Assembly (NCBI GenBank): GCA_947495135.1 | Contig: CANLXN010000005.1 | Coordinates: 186,001-250,000, forward strand | Reading direction: 5' to 3' | From: an uncultured Flavobacteriaceae bacterium | Lineage (GTDB): Bacteria; Bacteroidota; Bacteroidia; Flavobacteriales; Flavobacteriaceae | Length of the DNA: 64,000 nucleotides | In this document: in pieces, positions 26,390 through 35,433 of the stretch | Layout of the letters: each line of letters starts with the position of its first letter | How positions within the stretch are numbered: position 1 is the stretch's first letter | Translations under genes and position numbers: made by a program | Notes under the pieces: model-generated | Database searches by the model: none | What the model was told of the DNA's origin: nothing | The model's input: only the letters and a program-made list of their open reading frames with translations

Positions 26390-27751
26390 CTATTTTTGCT
26401 GTTCGTATTCTGCTTCCCAATCATTCCCATCATCACCTTTCTGACCATCTAATTTGATCAGGAAGTTTTTCGCAGGGAAATAAGGTTTCATATGGATATC
26501 CAAATAGATTCTGTCTTTCTGATTTGGATCTTGCTCAAAACGCTTTATGGAGAAATCTTCAATAAGCTTATCTGGGCCAGAAATATTATCGAGGAACTTA
26601 ACAATTTGCCCCATTAATTCTTTTCTGGTTCGCGCATTGAAATTTTCAAAAGCCCTTCTGTTTAAAAAGTCCATTAAAACTTTGGTTACATAATCGAAAA
26701 CTCGCACTACAGAGTAGGTTTGTAATCCTAAATTATCACCATTGAAGAGTGTTTTTGCGGAGAATGCCATTACCTTACCGTATTCATTCACCATAGGTAC
26801 TAATCCCATTTTTTCAAGATTAGCAATCTCGCTCTTTTTTAAGTCGAATCGAACACCGCTGATCTCGTTAATACCACCGTATTTCTTTCCGGCAGTTACT
26901 TGCGACATAAGGGTTTTATATATTTTGCCCGCTAGTGCACCAGCAGGAGGCACGTAAAGATCGTCTTCTTCACCTACTTCATCCTCTTTACCTCTTCCAA
27001 CAAGCCAGTTACAAGTCATGATCACATTGGATCTGTGATTTTCTCCTCCAGTTAGGTTGGCGGCCTCAAACATTTCCATAACATCATCTGGTTCATCCAA
27101 ATGTTCGAAATCGGTAACAAGCATTACCTTATTTTCATAGGCAATTTTAGCCCATTTCTCAACCACCGCATTATTTCCTAGATAACCTGGTATTACCATT
27201 AAACCGTAATTTTCTCTTAAATCAAGACGGTCAAAGTTATCTTTTAATTCTGCGGCAATTGCATCTATAAAGCGAGTGTTGTCCAGATCTTTTACTTGGT
27301 CAAGATCGGCATTAACAATGCTAATATTTCGTAGTTTATCTTCTTCGGTATTTTTGAAAAACAATGCCATCGAACGGTACGATCGTTCCAAATCCCGGGT
27401 TTCGTTAATCGCCTTACCTACATTTACTTTTAAAGTATGATCTGCAACCTTTGATCTCTTTTCGGACTCATCAATCATTGCTGCTGCGTCTTCTGAACCT
27501 GAAAGGATAGAAGCCCACATTTCTAGCGTCTTCTTTACTACCTTTCGTTCCTTGCCTTTCGCAGCTTCGTTCAGAAATATTTTCTTTCTTGCTTTTCGTT
27601 CTGGATTCAAATTTTGAACACCATCTATTGTGGCTTCCAACAGGTCAAATCCACCATATTTCGCTAGACGTTCACTGCTTTGCTCTAATTGTTTGGATTT
27701 GTCTACTCCCGGAGCCGCTTGTTGCTGTGTATTTTGCTGAGATTTAGCCAT
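26390..27751 (-). CDS. tssC: T6SS contractile sheath large subunit TssC
   Basis: 453 residues. With TssB it forms the contractile sheath around the Hcp tube. The sequence is the Bacteroidota (subtype iii, DUF5458-type) form of TssC: an N-terminal Gln-rich tail, KYGGFDLLEATIDGV near 33, the central part with NYGLMVIPGYLGNNAVVEKW, and the C-terminal FLNRRAFENFNARTRKELMGQ and LDIHMKPYFPAKNFLIKLDG. It follows tssB with a 2-base gap, the usual TssB-TssC arrangement, and is the last gene of the minus-strand block. Confidence 0.95.
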   Translation of the reverse strand: MAKSQQNTQQQAAPGVDKSKQLEQSSERLAKYGGFDLLEATIDGVQNLNPERKARKKIFLNEAAKGKERKVVKKTLEMWASILSGSEDAAAMIDESEKRSKVADHTLKVNVGKAINETRDLERSYRSMALFFKNTEEDKLRNISIVNADLDQVKDLDNTRFIDAIAAELKDNFDRLDLRENYGLMVIPGYLGNNAVVEKWAKIAYENKVMLVTDFEHLDEPDDVMEMFEAANLTGGENHRSNVIMTCNWLVGRGKEDEVGEEDDLYVPPAGALAGKIYKTLMSQVTAGKKYGGINEISGVRFDLKKSEIANLEKMGLVPMVNEYGKVMAFSAKTLFNGDNLGLQTYSVVRVFDYVTKVLMDFLNRRAFENFNARTRKELMGQIVKFLDNISGPDKLIEDFSIKRFEQDPNQKDRIYLDIHMKPYFPAKNFLIKLDGQKGDDGNDWEAEYEQQK

Positions 27752-27753
27752 AA

Positions 27754-28206
27754 TTATTTGCTGGATTCAAGTTCTGAAATTAATGTTTGTATCGATTCTA
27801 ATAGCGCATTTTTGGCTTCAGGATCTGTCAATGCAGCACGCAATATTTTATTGGTTTTTAGCTGCTTTACTATCTTTACATATTGCTCTTTTTCGGTGTC
27901 AAGGTCTTTTAAAAAGTCACTTTGATTGATAATACCTTTTTTACCAAAATTTCCGAGATGACTGAAATGCAAGGTTTCCTTAGACTGCACCCCATCCTTG
28001 TTGTTAAACTCCATCTCCACATGTGGCTTATAGTGATCAAAAACATCATCAATTGTTTTAAGACCTTTTGCTACTTCGGCCTTCACAGGTTGATTATGTG
28101 TTAGTTTTTCAACTAACAACGTTCTATTTTGAGGAATTTGTTGCAATGCTTCTGCAGCTTCCTGCTTTATCTCTGTTCCACCTAATCCGTAGGTTTTATC
28201 GCTCAT
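27754..28206 (-). CDS. tssB: T6SS contractile sheath small subunit TssB
   Basis: 150 residues, the partner of TssC in the sheath. The sequence reads NRTLLVEKLTHNQPVKAEVAKGLKTIDDVF at 28-57. The region HVEMEFNNKDG and LHFSHLGNFGKKGIINQS (family pattern: f..l.DF.P..i) leads into a C-terminal helical part ending in ETLISELESSK-like sequence. The position directly upstream of tssC and downstream of clpV is typical. Confidence 0.93.
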   Translation of the reverse strand: MSDKTYGLGGTEIKQEAAEALQQIPQNRTLLVEKLTHNQPVKAEVAKGLKTIDDVFDHYKPHVEMEFNNKDGVQSKETLHFSHLGNFGKKGIINQSDFLKDLDTEKEQYVKIVKQLKTNKILRAALTDPEAKNALLESIQTLISELESSK

Positions 28207-28257
28207 ATTTGCAATTTTTAAGGTTTGAATACTAAATATAGGAATTTTATTAGAATT

Positions 28258-30747
28258 TTATGCGTTTATCTGCCATTTTAAGGCTTCGTTGTCTAGAGTC
28301 ACAGTGACTTTATCTCCCTTAGCTATTTTTCCGGTGATTAACATTCTCGATAATGGACCTCTAAGATCGCTGCGAATAACTCCTCGCAACGGCCGCGCCC
28401 CATATTTCGGTGTAAACCCTTTATTCGAAAGGTATTCGTACACTTCATCTGTTAACGCTAGGCTGATCTCTTGTTTTTCGAGCGCCTTGAGAAGATCTTT
28501 TAATTGGATCTTAAATATCTTAACAATGTTTTCTTTTGTAATAGGGGCAAAAGGAACAATCTCAGTGAGTCTTCCTAAAAATTCTGGTCTGAAATGATTT
28601 CCCATTACTTCCATAAGGTCTGTCGACTTAGGAACCTCCCCGCTTTCAAATGAACTCACCACTTGTTTGCTACCAACATTGGAAGTGAATAAAACAACCG
28701 CATGGGAGAAATCTCCTGTTTTGCCTAATCTGTCATGGAGTTTACCTTCATCTAAAATCTGAAGAAAAATATCGAATACCGAAGGGTGCGCCTTTTCAAT
28801 TTCATCAAAAAGGACAATTGAATATGGTTTCTGTCTTATTTTATTTACCAAGAGTCCTCCTTCCTCATAGCCAACATAACCTGGAGGTGCTCCATATAGG
28901 AGCGCGGCCGAATGTTCTTCTTTAAATTCAGACATGTCGAAGCGAATAATGGCATCTTCAGTCTGAAAAAGGAACTCTGCCAATGCCTTTGCCAATTCAG
29001 TTTTTCCCGTTCCTGTTGGACCCGTAAAAAAGAAAGATCCTGTTGGTAGACCAGGTTTACTCAACCCAGATCTAGACTCTAGGACTGCTGCTGTAATCGT
29101 TTTGACAGCATGATCTTGTCCCACCACTCTCTTTTTAAGTTGTTCTTCCATAGAAAGAAGACGTTCCTTTTCATCAGCCAATAAGTCTCCTACTGGAATC
29201 CCAGTTTTATTGGAAATAGTAGAAGTTACATCCTTGGTCGTGATTTTATCTTTAGCCGTTTCCGCTTCTTTTAATAGAATATCAAGAATCTTCGTAAGCT
29301 TTTTTGAAATAGTAACTGCTTTGGTTTTAGATTCAAAGACAGGGTGATCTTCTTCCTTAAGCGCAGCAAAGAGGAGATAGCTCACGCGATTACCAAGACT
29401 GTTATAAAACCATTCTAATTCTTCCTTTTTATCTTCTTCGGAAATCTCCGAATTTTCACTAATGCTTTTTAATTCCGAACGCAACGTAACGATTACCGGT
29501 GCAGTCGTTTCTAGCATGTACCTGCCTGCAGACATTGTTCTGTCTATTAAATCAATAGCGGCGTCGGGTAAACTCCGCTCTTTATTAAAGCGTTTCGAAA
29601 GTTTAATTGCTTCTTTTACCGTAGAAGTTTCAATCGCTAATTTATGATGAGCCGTGTATCCGTCGATGATGAAATCAATCATTCGAGCAGCAGTTTCTTC
29701 TGTGGGCTCTTCCAAATTGATTATTTCGAATCTTCGAGATAACGTATCGTCACTTTCAACTAATTTCCGAAAGGTGTCGGAGGTCATACTCCCAATAATG
29801 GTAATGTCGCCTTTTGCTAACTCCGATTTAAGAATGTTAATAAGGCCTTTGTATTGGCTGTTCTTATCAAGAACATTGTCCAATTCATCGATCATTAAAA
29901 TAGGACGGCTAAATTGCTTGATTGCGGTGATCACTTTTTTAAATCTATCTTCAATTTCGCCACCATAACTGGCACTTGAAACCAATTCAATAAAATCGAG
30001 TTCATAGATTTGAGCTTCTTTCAAAGATTCCTGAACATCTCCATTAGTTACAGCATTTGCGAAGCCATCTAATAGCGCAGATTTCCCAACTCCAGGTTCT
30101 CCCGTAATAAGAACATTTGGTTTTGAGTGTCTTCCTAATATTTCCGTAATCATTTTTATTTCCGCATCTCGCCCATAAACTTTAACCAGCTCTTGGTTGC
30201 GAGCCTGTGTAGATTTGTCGATGCAGTATTTCTGAAGAACATCTCCAGTTGGTTTTTTGGTGCTTCCAGCAGTTTTTCCGTTCCCAGTGTTATTGAAATT
30301 ATTGGAGCCAATGGTTCCAGAAAACTGAGATAGTACATCGTCTCGGGTTAGCGGAAGTGTTTTTAGTTGCTCGTAGGTAAATCCTACGCCAGGTGTACAA
30401 ATAGACGCTAAAATACATTCAGGTGTAATTTCTTCTAGTCCAAGTTTTAGCTTGACCATATCTGCCTCATTAAAAATAGCTTCAATAGTGTCATCTCCCT
30501 CTATGCGATCTGGAACCTTAGCCGATCTCGGAAGGCCTTCCATTCTAACATCTGCCCATTCTTCTATATAGTAAATATCATCGTTTACACCTTCGACGAG
30601 TTCTCTTAGGCCAATGTCTTTATGAAGAACGGCTCGCAATAGATGAGCAGCATTGTATGTTGGATTTTGGTAGCCCTTTGCATTTGCTTCTGCAATATGA
30701 AGGGCTTCCTCGGTAAGTTTCGAGAGGGAATGGGTTAGTGTTTGCAT
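28258..30747 (-). CDS. clpV: T6SS sheath-recycling ATPase ClpV (TssH)
   Basis: 829-residue Clp/Hsp100 ATPase that disassembles contracted TssBC sheaths. It has an N-terminal double Clp-N domain (1-150, with NPTYNAAHLLRAVL). AAA-1 has Walker A GEPGVGKS near 216. A coiled middle domain follows. AAA-2 has Walker A GPTGTGKTELAK near 578, Walker B IVLFDEIEKAHP, and arginine-finger region sequence FRPEFLGRL. The C-terminal D2-small domain includes GARPLRGVI. Its location next to tssBC, and not next to chaperone genes, identifies it as ClpV rather than ClpB. Confidence 0.95.
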   Translation of the reverse strand: MQTLTHSLSKLTEEALHIAEANAKGYQNPTYNAAHLLRAVLHKDIGLRELVEGVNDDIYYIEEWADVRMEGLPRSAKVPDRIEGDDTIEAIFNEADMVKLKLGLEEITPECILASICTPGVGFTYEQLKTLPLTRDDVLSQFSGTIGSNNFNNTGNGKTAGSTKKPTGDVLQKYCIDKSTQARNQELVKVYGRDAEIKMITEILGRHSKPNVLITGEPGVGKSALLDGFANAVTNGDVQESLKEAQIYELDFIELVSSASYGGEIEDRFKKVITAIKQFSRPILMIDELDNVLDKNSQYKGLINILKSELAKGDITIIGSMTSDTFRKLVESDDTLSRRFEIINLEEPTEETAARMIDFIIDGYTAHHKLAIETSTVKEAIKLSKRFNKERSLPDAAIDLIDRTMSAGRYMLETTAPVIVTLRSELKSISENSEISEEDKKEELEWFYNSLGNRVSYLLFAALKEEDHPVFESKTKAVTISKKLTKILDILLKEAETAKDKITTKDVTSTISNKTGIPVGDLLADEKERLLSMEEQLKKRVVGQDHAVKTITAAVLESRSGLSKPGLPTGSFFFTGPTGTGKTELAKALAEFLFQTEDAIIRFDMSEFKEEHSAALLYGAPPGYVGYEEGGLLVNKIRQKPYSIVLFDEIEKAHPSVFDIFLQILDEGKLHDRLGKTGDFSHAVVLFTSNVGSKQVVSSFESGEVPKSTDLMEVMGNHFRPEFLGRLTEIVPFAPITKENIVKIFKIQLKDLLKALEKQEISLALTDEVYEYLSNKGFTPKYGARPLRGVIRSDLRGPLSRMLITGKIAKGDKVTVTLDNEALKWQINA

Positions 30748-30909
30748 GAGGTTACGCGGTAGATTTCTACGATTAGAGATTAAAGCTAAGACATTTAGAC
30801 AATTTATTGTCAGAGTCTAAGCAAACATTTTGTTAAAATATTGCTATTGAAATAGCAGGGGTAATTTCGACCGCAACTTTCAATTAAATTCTAGGAATTC
30901 TCTATCGGT

Positions 30910-31596
30910 TTATTTTTTCAAAGATAAAATGATGCCCAGCGTCTGATCAATAATTACTTTTGAACTTTCCCCATCTTCCTGATAATAATTATTCTTCTCT
31001 ATAGCTATTTCAGCATATTTGGAAGTCCAAGTATCTCTACAATCGAATTGACAACTAGGGTTGAGAATAATTTCTCCAAATCTTTCGTTTAAATAATCGA
31101 TAGCATTTGATGTAATTGGGCTATTGTTCGTTATAAAATTATGAATAGCGGCTTTTCGTTTATTTCTTTCAATACGATCGGCTTTTTCTATCTCTTCAAT
31201 GGTAACGGCGGTCGTTCCTGTTTTGCTTCCTGAAGCAGATCCTTCAATGATTTGATCGTTTCCTTTCATACCATCAATTGAATCAAACAGTTGGCTGGCA
31301 TCTAGTTCATTTTCTTCGATTTTAAAACTTATTAAATGGACAAGCCCATTCGTTTCATGAATTTCAATTTCCCCAACAGGATTTCCCAAGAAGATATACT
31401 TACTATGATCTAGCAAATAACCTCTTAATGTATCACCTTCGACAATGCGCTCGCTGCGTTTGAGATAGTCAAATTGAGTAACCACATTATTTAAACCTTC
31501 ACCATTTAATAGCTCACTAAGATCAAACTTTTCTTGAGAGTGAAGGCTGCCGTAAAAGCATGCAATTAGAATAAATAATACAGTTGATTGTTTCAT
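30910..31596 (-). CDS. exported protein of the T6SS effector region, unknown
   Basis: 228 residues with an N-terminal signal peptide (MKQSTVLFILIACFYGSLHSQ). The mature protein is mixed alpha/beta, with a central low-complexity Gly/Ser/Thr stretch (EGSASGSKTGTTA), a Lys/Arg-rich helix, and two Cys spaced four apart (CQFDC) that could form a disulfide. It lies third in line behind the DNase effector gene and its immunity candidate. Being periplasmic and unique, it could be an orphan immunity protein. No family is recognised. Confidence 0.65.
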   Translation of the reverse strand: MKQSTVLFILIACFYGSLHSQEKFDLSELLNGEGLNNVVTQFDYLKRSERIVEGDTLRGYLLDHSKYIFLGNPVGEIEIHETNGLVHLISFKIEENELDASQLFDSIDGMKGNDQIIEGSASGSKTGTTAVTIEEIEKADRIERNKRKAAIHNFITNNSPITSNAIDYLNERFGEIILNPSCQFDCRDTWTSKYAEIAIEKNNYYQEDGESSKVIIDQTLGIILSLKK

Positions 31597-31637
31597 ATTT
31601 ATAATTTACTATTGAATTAATAACAGTAACTCAGTAG

Positions 31638-31970
31638 TTATAAAATTTGGCTTAACTCTTTTTTAACCAGTTTCGTGATAATGAATTTCTGAACCCAAAA
31701 TAACGAAGTGAAAATCACTAAAGCAGGAATAAAAGCAGGAATAATGAGCCTGTAGAGTAAATTTAAAATGGACGAGTGGTTTTCACTAACCGCTATAATT
31801 GTGCCACCAAAGAAATAAATCCACATTACCATAAGAGCTAAAAAGACGATCCATAAAACAGGGTTTTTCTGTGATTTTTTTATGATAGGAAGTCTTTTTT
31901 CCTCTGAAACCTTTAGTAACACTGGATAGCGTTGGGTCATTTGGCGGGTTTTTATTTCTTTGGTTGACAT
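31638..31970 (-). CDS. two-helix membrane protein of the T6SS effector region
   Basis: 110 residues. A basic cytoplasmic N-terminus (KTRQMTQRYPVLLKVSEEKRLPIIKK) is followed by two transmembrane helices (about 37-58 and 73-92) and a short charged tail. No catalytic motif is visible. It sits 41 bases before the exported 228-residue protein and 43 bases after the immunity candidate, so it is in the effector transcript. An immunity or helper role is possible but not shown. Confidence 0.65.
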   Translation of the reverse strand: MSTKEIKTRQMTQRYPVLLKVSEEKRLPIIKKSQKNPVLWIVFLALMVMWIYFFGGTIIAVSENHSSILNLLYRLIIPAFIPALVIFTSLFWVQKFIITKLVKKELSQIL

Positions 31971-32013
31971 ATTGAAGGCGCTTTATAACGATAAGTTTAC
32001 TTATAAAGTGTTG

Positions 32014-32892
32014 CTAGAGTTTTTGTAATACTCGGTTGAACAATTCATTTTCTGGCCGAGGATTAGGGTTAGTGGGAAGTTGATTGAGCGCAATCTGCAT
32101 CAATGGATGACTAAATTTATCAGGATTCTGAAGATTCTTCATTTTTCTGACACTCAGCCATGATAAAACCTCAAAAGCATACACAAACCATTTAGCGGAG
32201 GAAAATTGAAGGAACATCGGATCCTTTTTACCAGCACTATCACTAAGATTACCGTAGGACGCTTCTTCAAGATGAAAGTCGCATAGATCAGTAACTATTT
32301 CATCAATAAGTGCAAGATCATCAGTATTCCAGTGATCCAACGCTCTCTGATACACTATCATATCTTCAGGATAATTGCGTTTCCCAAAAGTTTCTGGCAT
32401 TTCAAAACCTATATTCGCTACTTCCAAAATAAACCAAGACGTCATTTTGTAATCTAAACCACCAGATAGGAGTTTAGAGTTCAGGCCTTCGTTTATAATT
32501 CTGAGAAGTTCTCTGGCTTCATCGTACCATTGTTGAATAATACAGTTTGCGAGGGAATAGGCTATTTTGTCAAATTTGAGAGACGGCGGGTTGTTGGGGT
32601 ATTGATGTGCCAGCTTATCAGCAATCACTATATGATGGTATCCATTTGAGGTTAAATCTACCCGAAAATCTGACTCCTCCTTGGTTAATAAATCATATAC
32701 GAAGTTGTTGCTATACCAATTGTCTAGCGCTTCAAAAGCATTTAAAGTGCTTTTAGGAATTTTAGATTCGGTAAGTTTGCTTTCAATTTTATTTATGCCA
32801 TAGGTTGTATGATCTTGTATGGATAATGGATTATCTAACCATTCTTTTAACTCCTTTTGAGCTTCCTTAATTTTTCCTTCTGCGGTATTCAT
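32014..32892 (-). CDS. candidate cytoplasmic immunity protein (PoNi-like) for the DNase effector
   Basis: 292-residue helical soluble protein without a signal peptide, which suits protection against a DNase acting in the cytoplasm. The stretch around MTSWFILEVANIGFEMP followed by NYPEDMIVYQRALDHW resembles the DUF1910/DUF1911 proteins that neutralise PoNe-type DNases; I judge this by pattern, not by search. It starts 32 bases after the PAAR-like DNase gene ends, the classical effector-immunity order. Confidence 0.6.
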   Translation of the reverse strand: MNTAEGKIKEAQKELKEWLDNPLSIQDHTTYGINKIESKLTESKIPKSTLNAFEALDNWYSNNFVYDLLTKEESDFRVDLTSNGYHHIVIADKLAHQYPNNPPSLKFDKIAYSLANCIIQQWYDEARELLRIINEGLNSKLLSGGLDYKMTSWFILEVANIGFEMPETFGKRNYPEDMIVYQRALDHWNTDDLALIDEIVTDLCDFHLEEASYGNLSDSAGKKDPMFLQFSSAKWFVYAFEVLSWLSVRKMKNLQNPDKFSHPLMQIALNQLPTNPNPRPENELFNRVLQKL

Positions 32893-32924
32893 TTATTGAT
32901 TTTACTATTTTAAATATTTTATTA

Positions 32925-34439
32925 CTATCCCTTTTTAGGTTTCGGTTTTTTCGGCTTTGGATCCCATTTAGTGACTTCAGGTTGTCCCGGTGCACCTGTA
33001 GTGTTATCTACCTTCACACGATGCACTTCATAATCAACATTTTCTGCATCACTTATCCAGTCTTTTGCTTTTTCAGCATCTAATTTCATTTGTTCAGAAT
33101 TAGGAGGGATTTTATAGTGCCCTTCACCACTTGTTGCTCTATCAAGTCTATCTTTTACAAACTCTTCTCCACCTTTTCTTTGTGCCTCACTTAACTGAGA
33201 AGTATTTGCTTTTACTTCAACACATTTTACATTGCCCGTTTCGGGATTACGAGCGATGACATCGATTCCATGTCCGGAGTTATTTTGTATCTGAACAACC
33301 TCTGTGAAGCCATCTTCTTTGAGTTTTTTAATTGCTTCAGCCTCACCGATTTCTCCTTTGGCCTTAGTGCTCACTCCATCCTCAAAAGCCTCCCCATCTT
33401 CTTTTGGCTTGGTATTCCCAGCATCACCATCCTTAGGAGCTGTTGTGCCTTCTTCATCTGCTTTATTCGTTTCTGCATCTTTAGCAGGTGCGTCTGCATC
33501 ATCCGCTTTTCTATAACTATCCTCAAAATCTCTTTTTCCTTTCCCTACTGGTGAAAACATAAGAACAGTTCCTATATAATCTTGCCAAGTTCCTTGTCCG
33601 GTTGCTATATTTTTCACACCATCGTAAGCCCCTGTTTCCATGGATACAGCCCCTTTGGCAAAATCACCAATTCCTGCTTCACCTGTATTACCATAGGTGG
33701 CCATTGTATTCTGAGCACCCATAATTCCTCTAAAAGCCATTCCTACTTTTCCAAAACTTTCGGCAATATTAACTACAAAATTTTTAGGCATGTTTTTTAA
33801 GAGGTTGAGACTTGCTTGACCTAAACCTCTCATACCTGCTCCTCCAGCCATTGCGGCCGAACCTCCCATCCATGCAGCGCCTAAAGAACCAATAGCCGCA
33901 CCTGCCATCATCCCTTCAAAAAGTTTACCTATATAATTCGCTGTTCCTAATGATATGGCCTGCCACCAATTCTTTATTTGTGGGGCAAAAGTTACAGTAC
34001 CACCTACTGGACAAATCATTTTATGATCTCCTGTAATGGTGGGGGTGCCTAAAACTTTTAAGTTGCTTTTTTGTCCACTCCAAACACGTTTCGAGGCCAT
34101 TTTCTGACCACATAGTAGCCCTCCAACAACTCCGCCAATAGCTGCTCCGGCTAAACCAGCAATAGCTCCAACAGCGATGAGGGCTAAACCTCCAGTAGCG
34201 ACGGTAAGCACTCCAACTACCACGGCCGCTACTACCGCAACTGCCGCAATAGCAGCCATTAAGAGCATATATTTATTGCAGCCAAAGTCTATAAAACTGC
34301 TAGTTGCCATATCCTTGTTCGTGATGTAAATCTCTCCACCTTTCTTTTTGGCAACAAGATGAGTCCCTTGCATTTGCGCAGGAACACATCCAGATGAACA
34401 CATCCAGAAATCTTTTTCTGTTATTATTTTATTTCCCAT
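32925..34439 (-). CDS. T6SS effector: PAAR-like (DUF4280) domain split by hydrophobic insert, C-terminal PoNe-type DNase
   Basis: 504 residues. Residues 1-56 (CSSGC, SSFIDFGCNKY) and 111-153 (MICPVGGTVTFAPQ) together match a DUF4280 PAAR-like spike tip. Between them (57-110) lies an Ala/Gly/Val-rich membrane-type stretch with a glycine zipper. Another glycine-rich hydrophobic segment covers 178-205. A charged linker (305-355) precedes the toxin domain: GEIGEAEA near 362, GHGIDVIA with D393, and VEVK (408-410), the order of a PD-(D/E)xK nuclease, closest in plan to PoNe DNases. The N-terminal insert could help the toxin cross the target inner membrane. An immunity candidate follows directly. 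Confidence 0.8.
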   Translation of the reverse strand: MGNKIITEKDFWMCSSGCVPAQMQGTHLVAKKKGGEIYITNKDMATSSFIDFGCNKYMLLMAAIAAVAVVAAVVVGVLTVATGGLALIAVGAIAGLAGAAIGGVVGGLLCGQKMASKRVWSGQKSNLKVLGTPTITGDHKMICPVGGTVTFAPQIKNWWQAISLGTANYIGKLFEGMMAGAAIGSLGAAWMGGSAAMAGGAGMRGLGQASLNLLKNMPKNFVVNIAESFGKVGMAFRGIMGAQNTMATYGNTGEAGIGDFAKGAVSMETGAYDGVKNIATGQGTWQDYIGTVLMFSPVGKGKRDFEDSYRKADDADAPAKDAETNKADEEGTTAPKDGDAGNTKPKEDGEAFEDGVSTKAKGEIGEAEAIKKLKEDGFTEVVQIQNNSGHGIDVIARNPETGNVKCVEVKANTSQLSEAQRKGGEEFVKDRLDRATSGEGHYKIPPNSEQMKLDAEKAKDWISDAENVDYEVHRVKVDNTTGAPGQPEVTKWDPKPKKPKPKKG

Positions 34440-34466
34440 TATCCTTTTGGTTTTGGGTTGTCGATT

Positions 34467-35411
34467 TTACATATCATCTATCAAGAACGATCTTCTATTC
34501 GGGTTTTTACTTTGTTTCTTGTATTCGGCTTCTTCTTTAGGAGTCGGTGGTTTTTGAGTATCGTGATCACTAGTTAGGGTGTAGGTCATCTTATTAAAAA
34601 GTCTATCCTTATCGGCAATTTCTCGATGTTTGATCACCGCTGCTGTAATTTTTCCTGTTTCGGTATCTATTTTATAGGTTGCTTTTTTACTTAAATCTGT
34701 TTTAATTTTTGAAATATCCATAACCTCTTTAAAGCTACCGTAAGCTTTTTGATTCCAACTACTGGATAAAACACCATAAGGCTCGGCGGTGACGTCGACA
34801 ATTACTTCAGGTTCCTTCGTGGGAAGTCGCTCACTAGCTTTTGCCGTGCACTTCCACTGAAGTGATGCTGTATTCAAGAAATTATTGTGCACCTGGTCCT
34901 TTAAACTATATGGGAATTTTTGACCGTAAACATACATGAAATAGATCGAGAAAAATTCGTTAGCTTCAATGGCAGCCTTTACCTTCTTTTTATCCTTAAA
35001 TATACCGTCGTTGAGAAGTATGACGTCTTTAGCTTCTGGAGAATGTGCAACCGCCGCTTCCATTTCTTTCTTTGTGTGCCCCCATTTGTCTAAAATAAGG
35101 TCCATGTTTAGGATTTCTAAAATTTTCCCTCCATGGTCCAAAATTAAGTGTAACTCACTATACATTTTTGAAAAGGCTTGACTCATAGCAGCTAAGTCCT
35201 TGAGCATTTCATTGTTAGATTCCAATAGTGTATTATCAAGCAAAGTAAGTTCAACCTCTACGTAGTTTGGAGTGGAGCGAATAACTTTAAACTCCCAACG
35301 CATCTTTGCTTTGGATTGCATATTCACATTAGCAGCAATCATATCCGTTTCTATAACCAAGGTATATTTTGCGCTAAATGGTTTTTTGAGCTGTATGTAA
35401 GCGTTTTGCAT
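34467..35411 (-). CDS. putative VgrG-effector adaptor, family copy 1
   Basis: 314 residues, soluble, no signal peptide. It lies between a vgrG (22 bases) and a PAAR-like effector gene (27 bases). It shares a scattered but consistent pattern with the protein in the same place in the other cassette (43762-44568). Shared elements are a beta N-terminal part, then LHLILDHGGKILEILNMDLILDKW against LDLQVNQDGSVLKVNNFENIQKNW, a helix ending in an FxxxYxxxYG-like segment, and a C-terminal YKIDTETGKI against YKVDKKTSII. It does not look like DUF4123, DUF1795/Eag or DUF2169 adaptors. A role in loading the PAAR-like effector onto VgrG is inferred from position. Confidence 0.65.
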   Translation of the reverse strand: MQNAYIQLKKPFSAKYTLVIETDMIAANVNMQSKAKMRWEFKVIRSTPNYVEVELTLLDNTLLESNNEMLKDLAAMSQAFSKMYSELHLILDHGGKILEILNMDLILDKWGHTKKEMEAAVAHSPEAKDVILLNDGIFKDKKKVKAAIEANEFFSIYFMYVYGQKFPYSLKDQVHNNFLNTASLQWKCTAKASERLPTKEPEVIVDVTAEPYGVLSSSWNQKAYGSFKEVMDISKIKTDLSKKATYKIDTETGKITAAVIKHREIADKDRLFNKMTYTLTSDHDTQKPPTPKEEAEYKKQSKNPNRRSFLIDDM

Positions 35412-35433
35412 GAATATTATTATCCTATTTATA

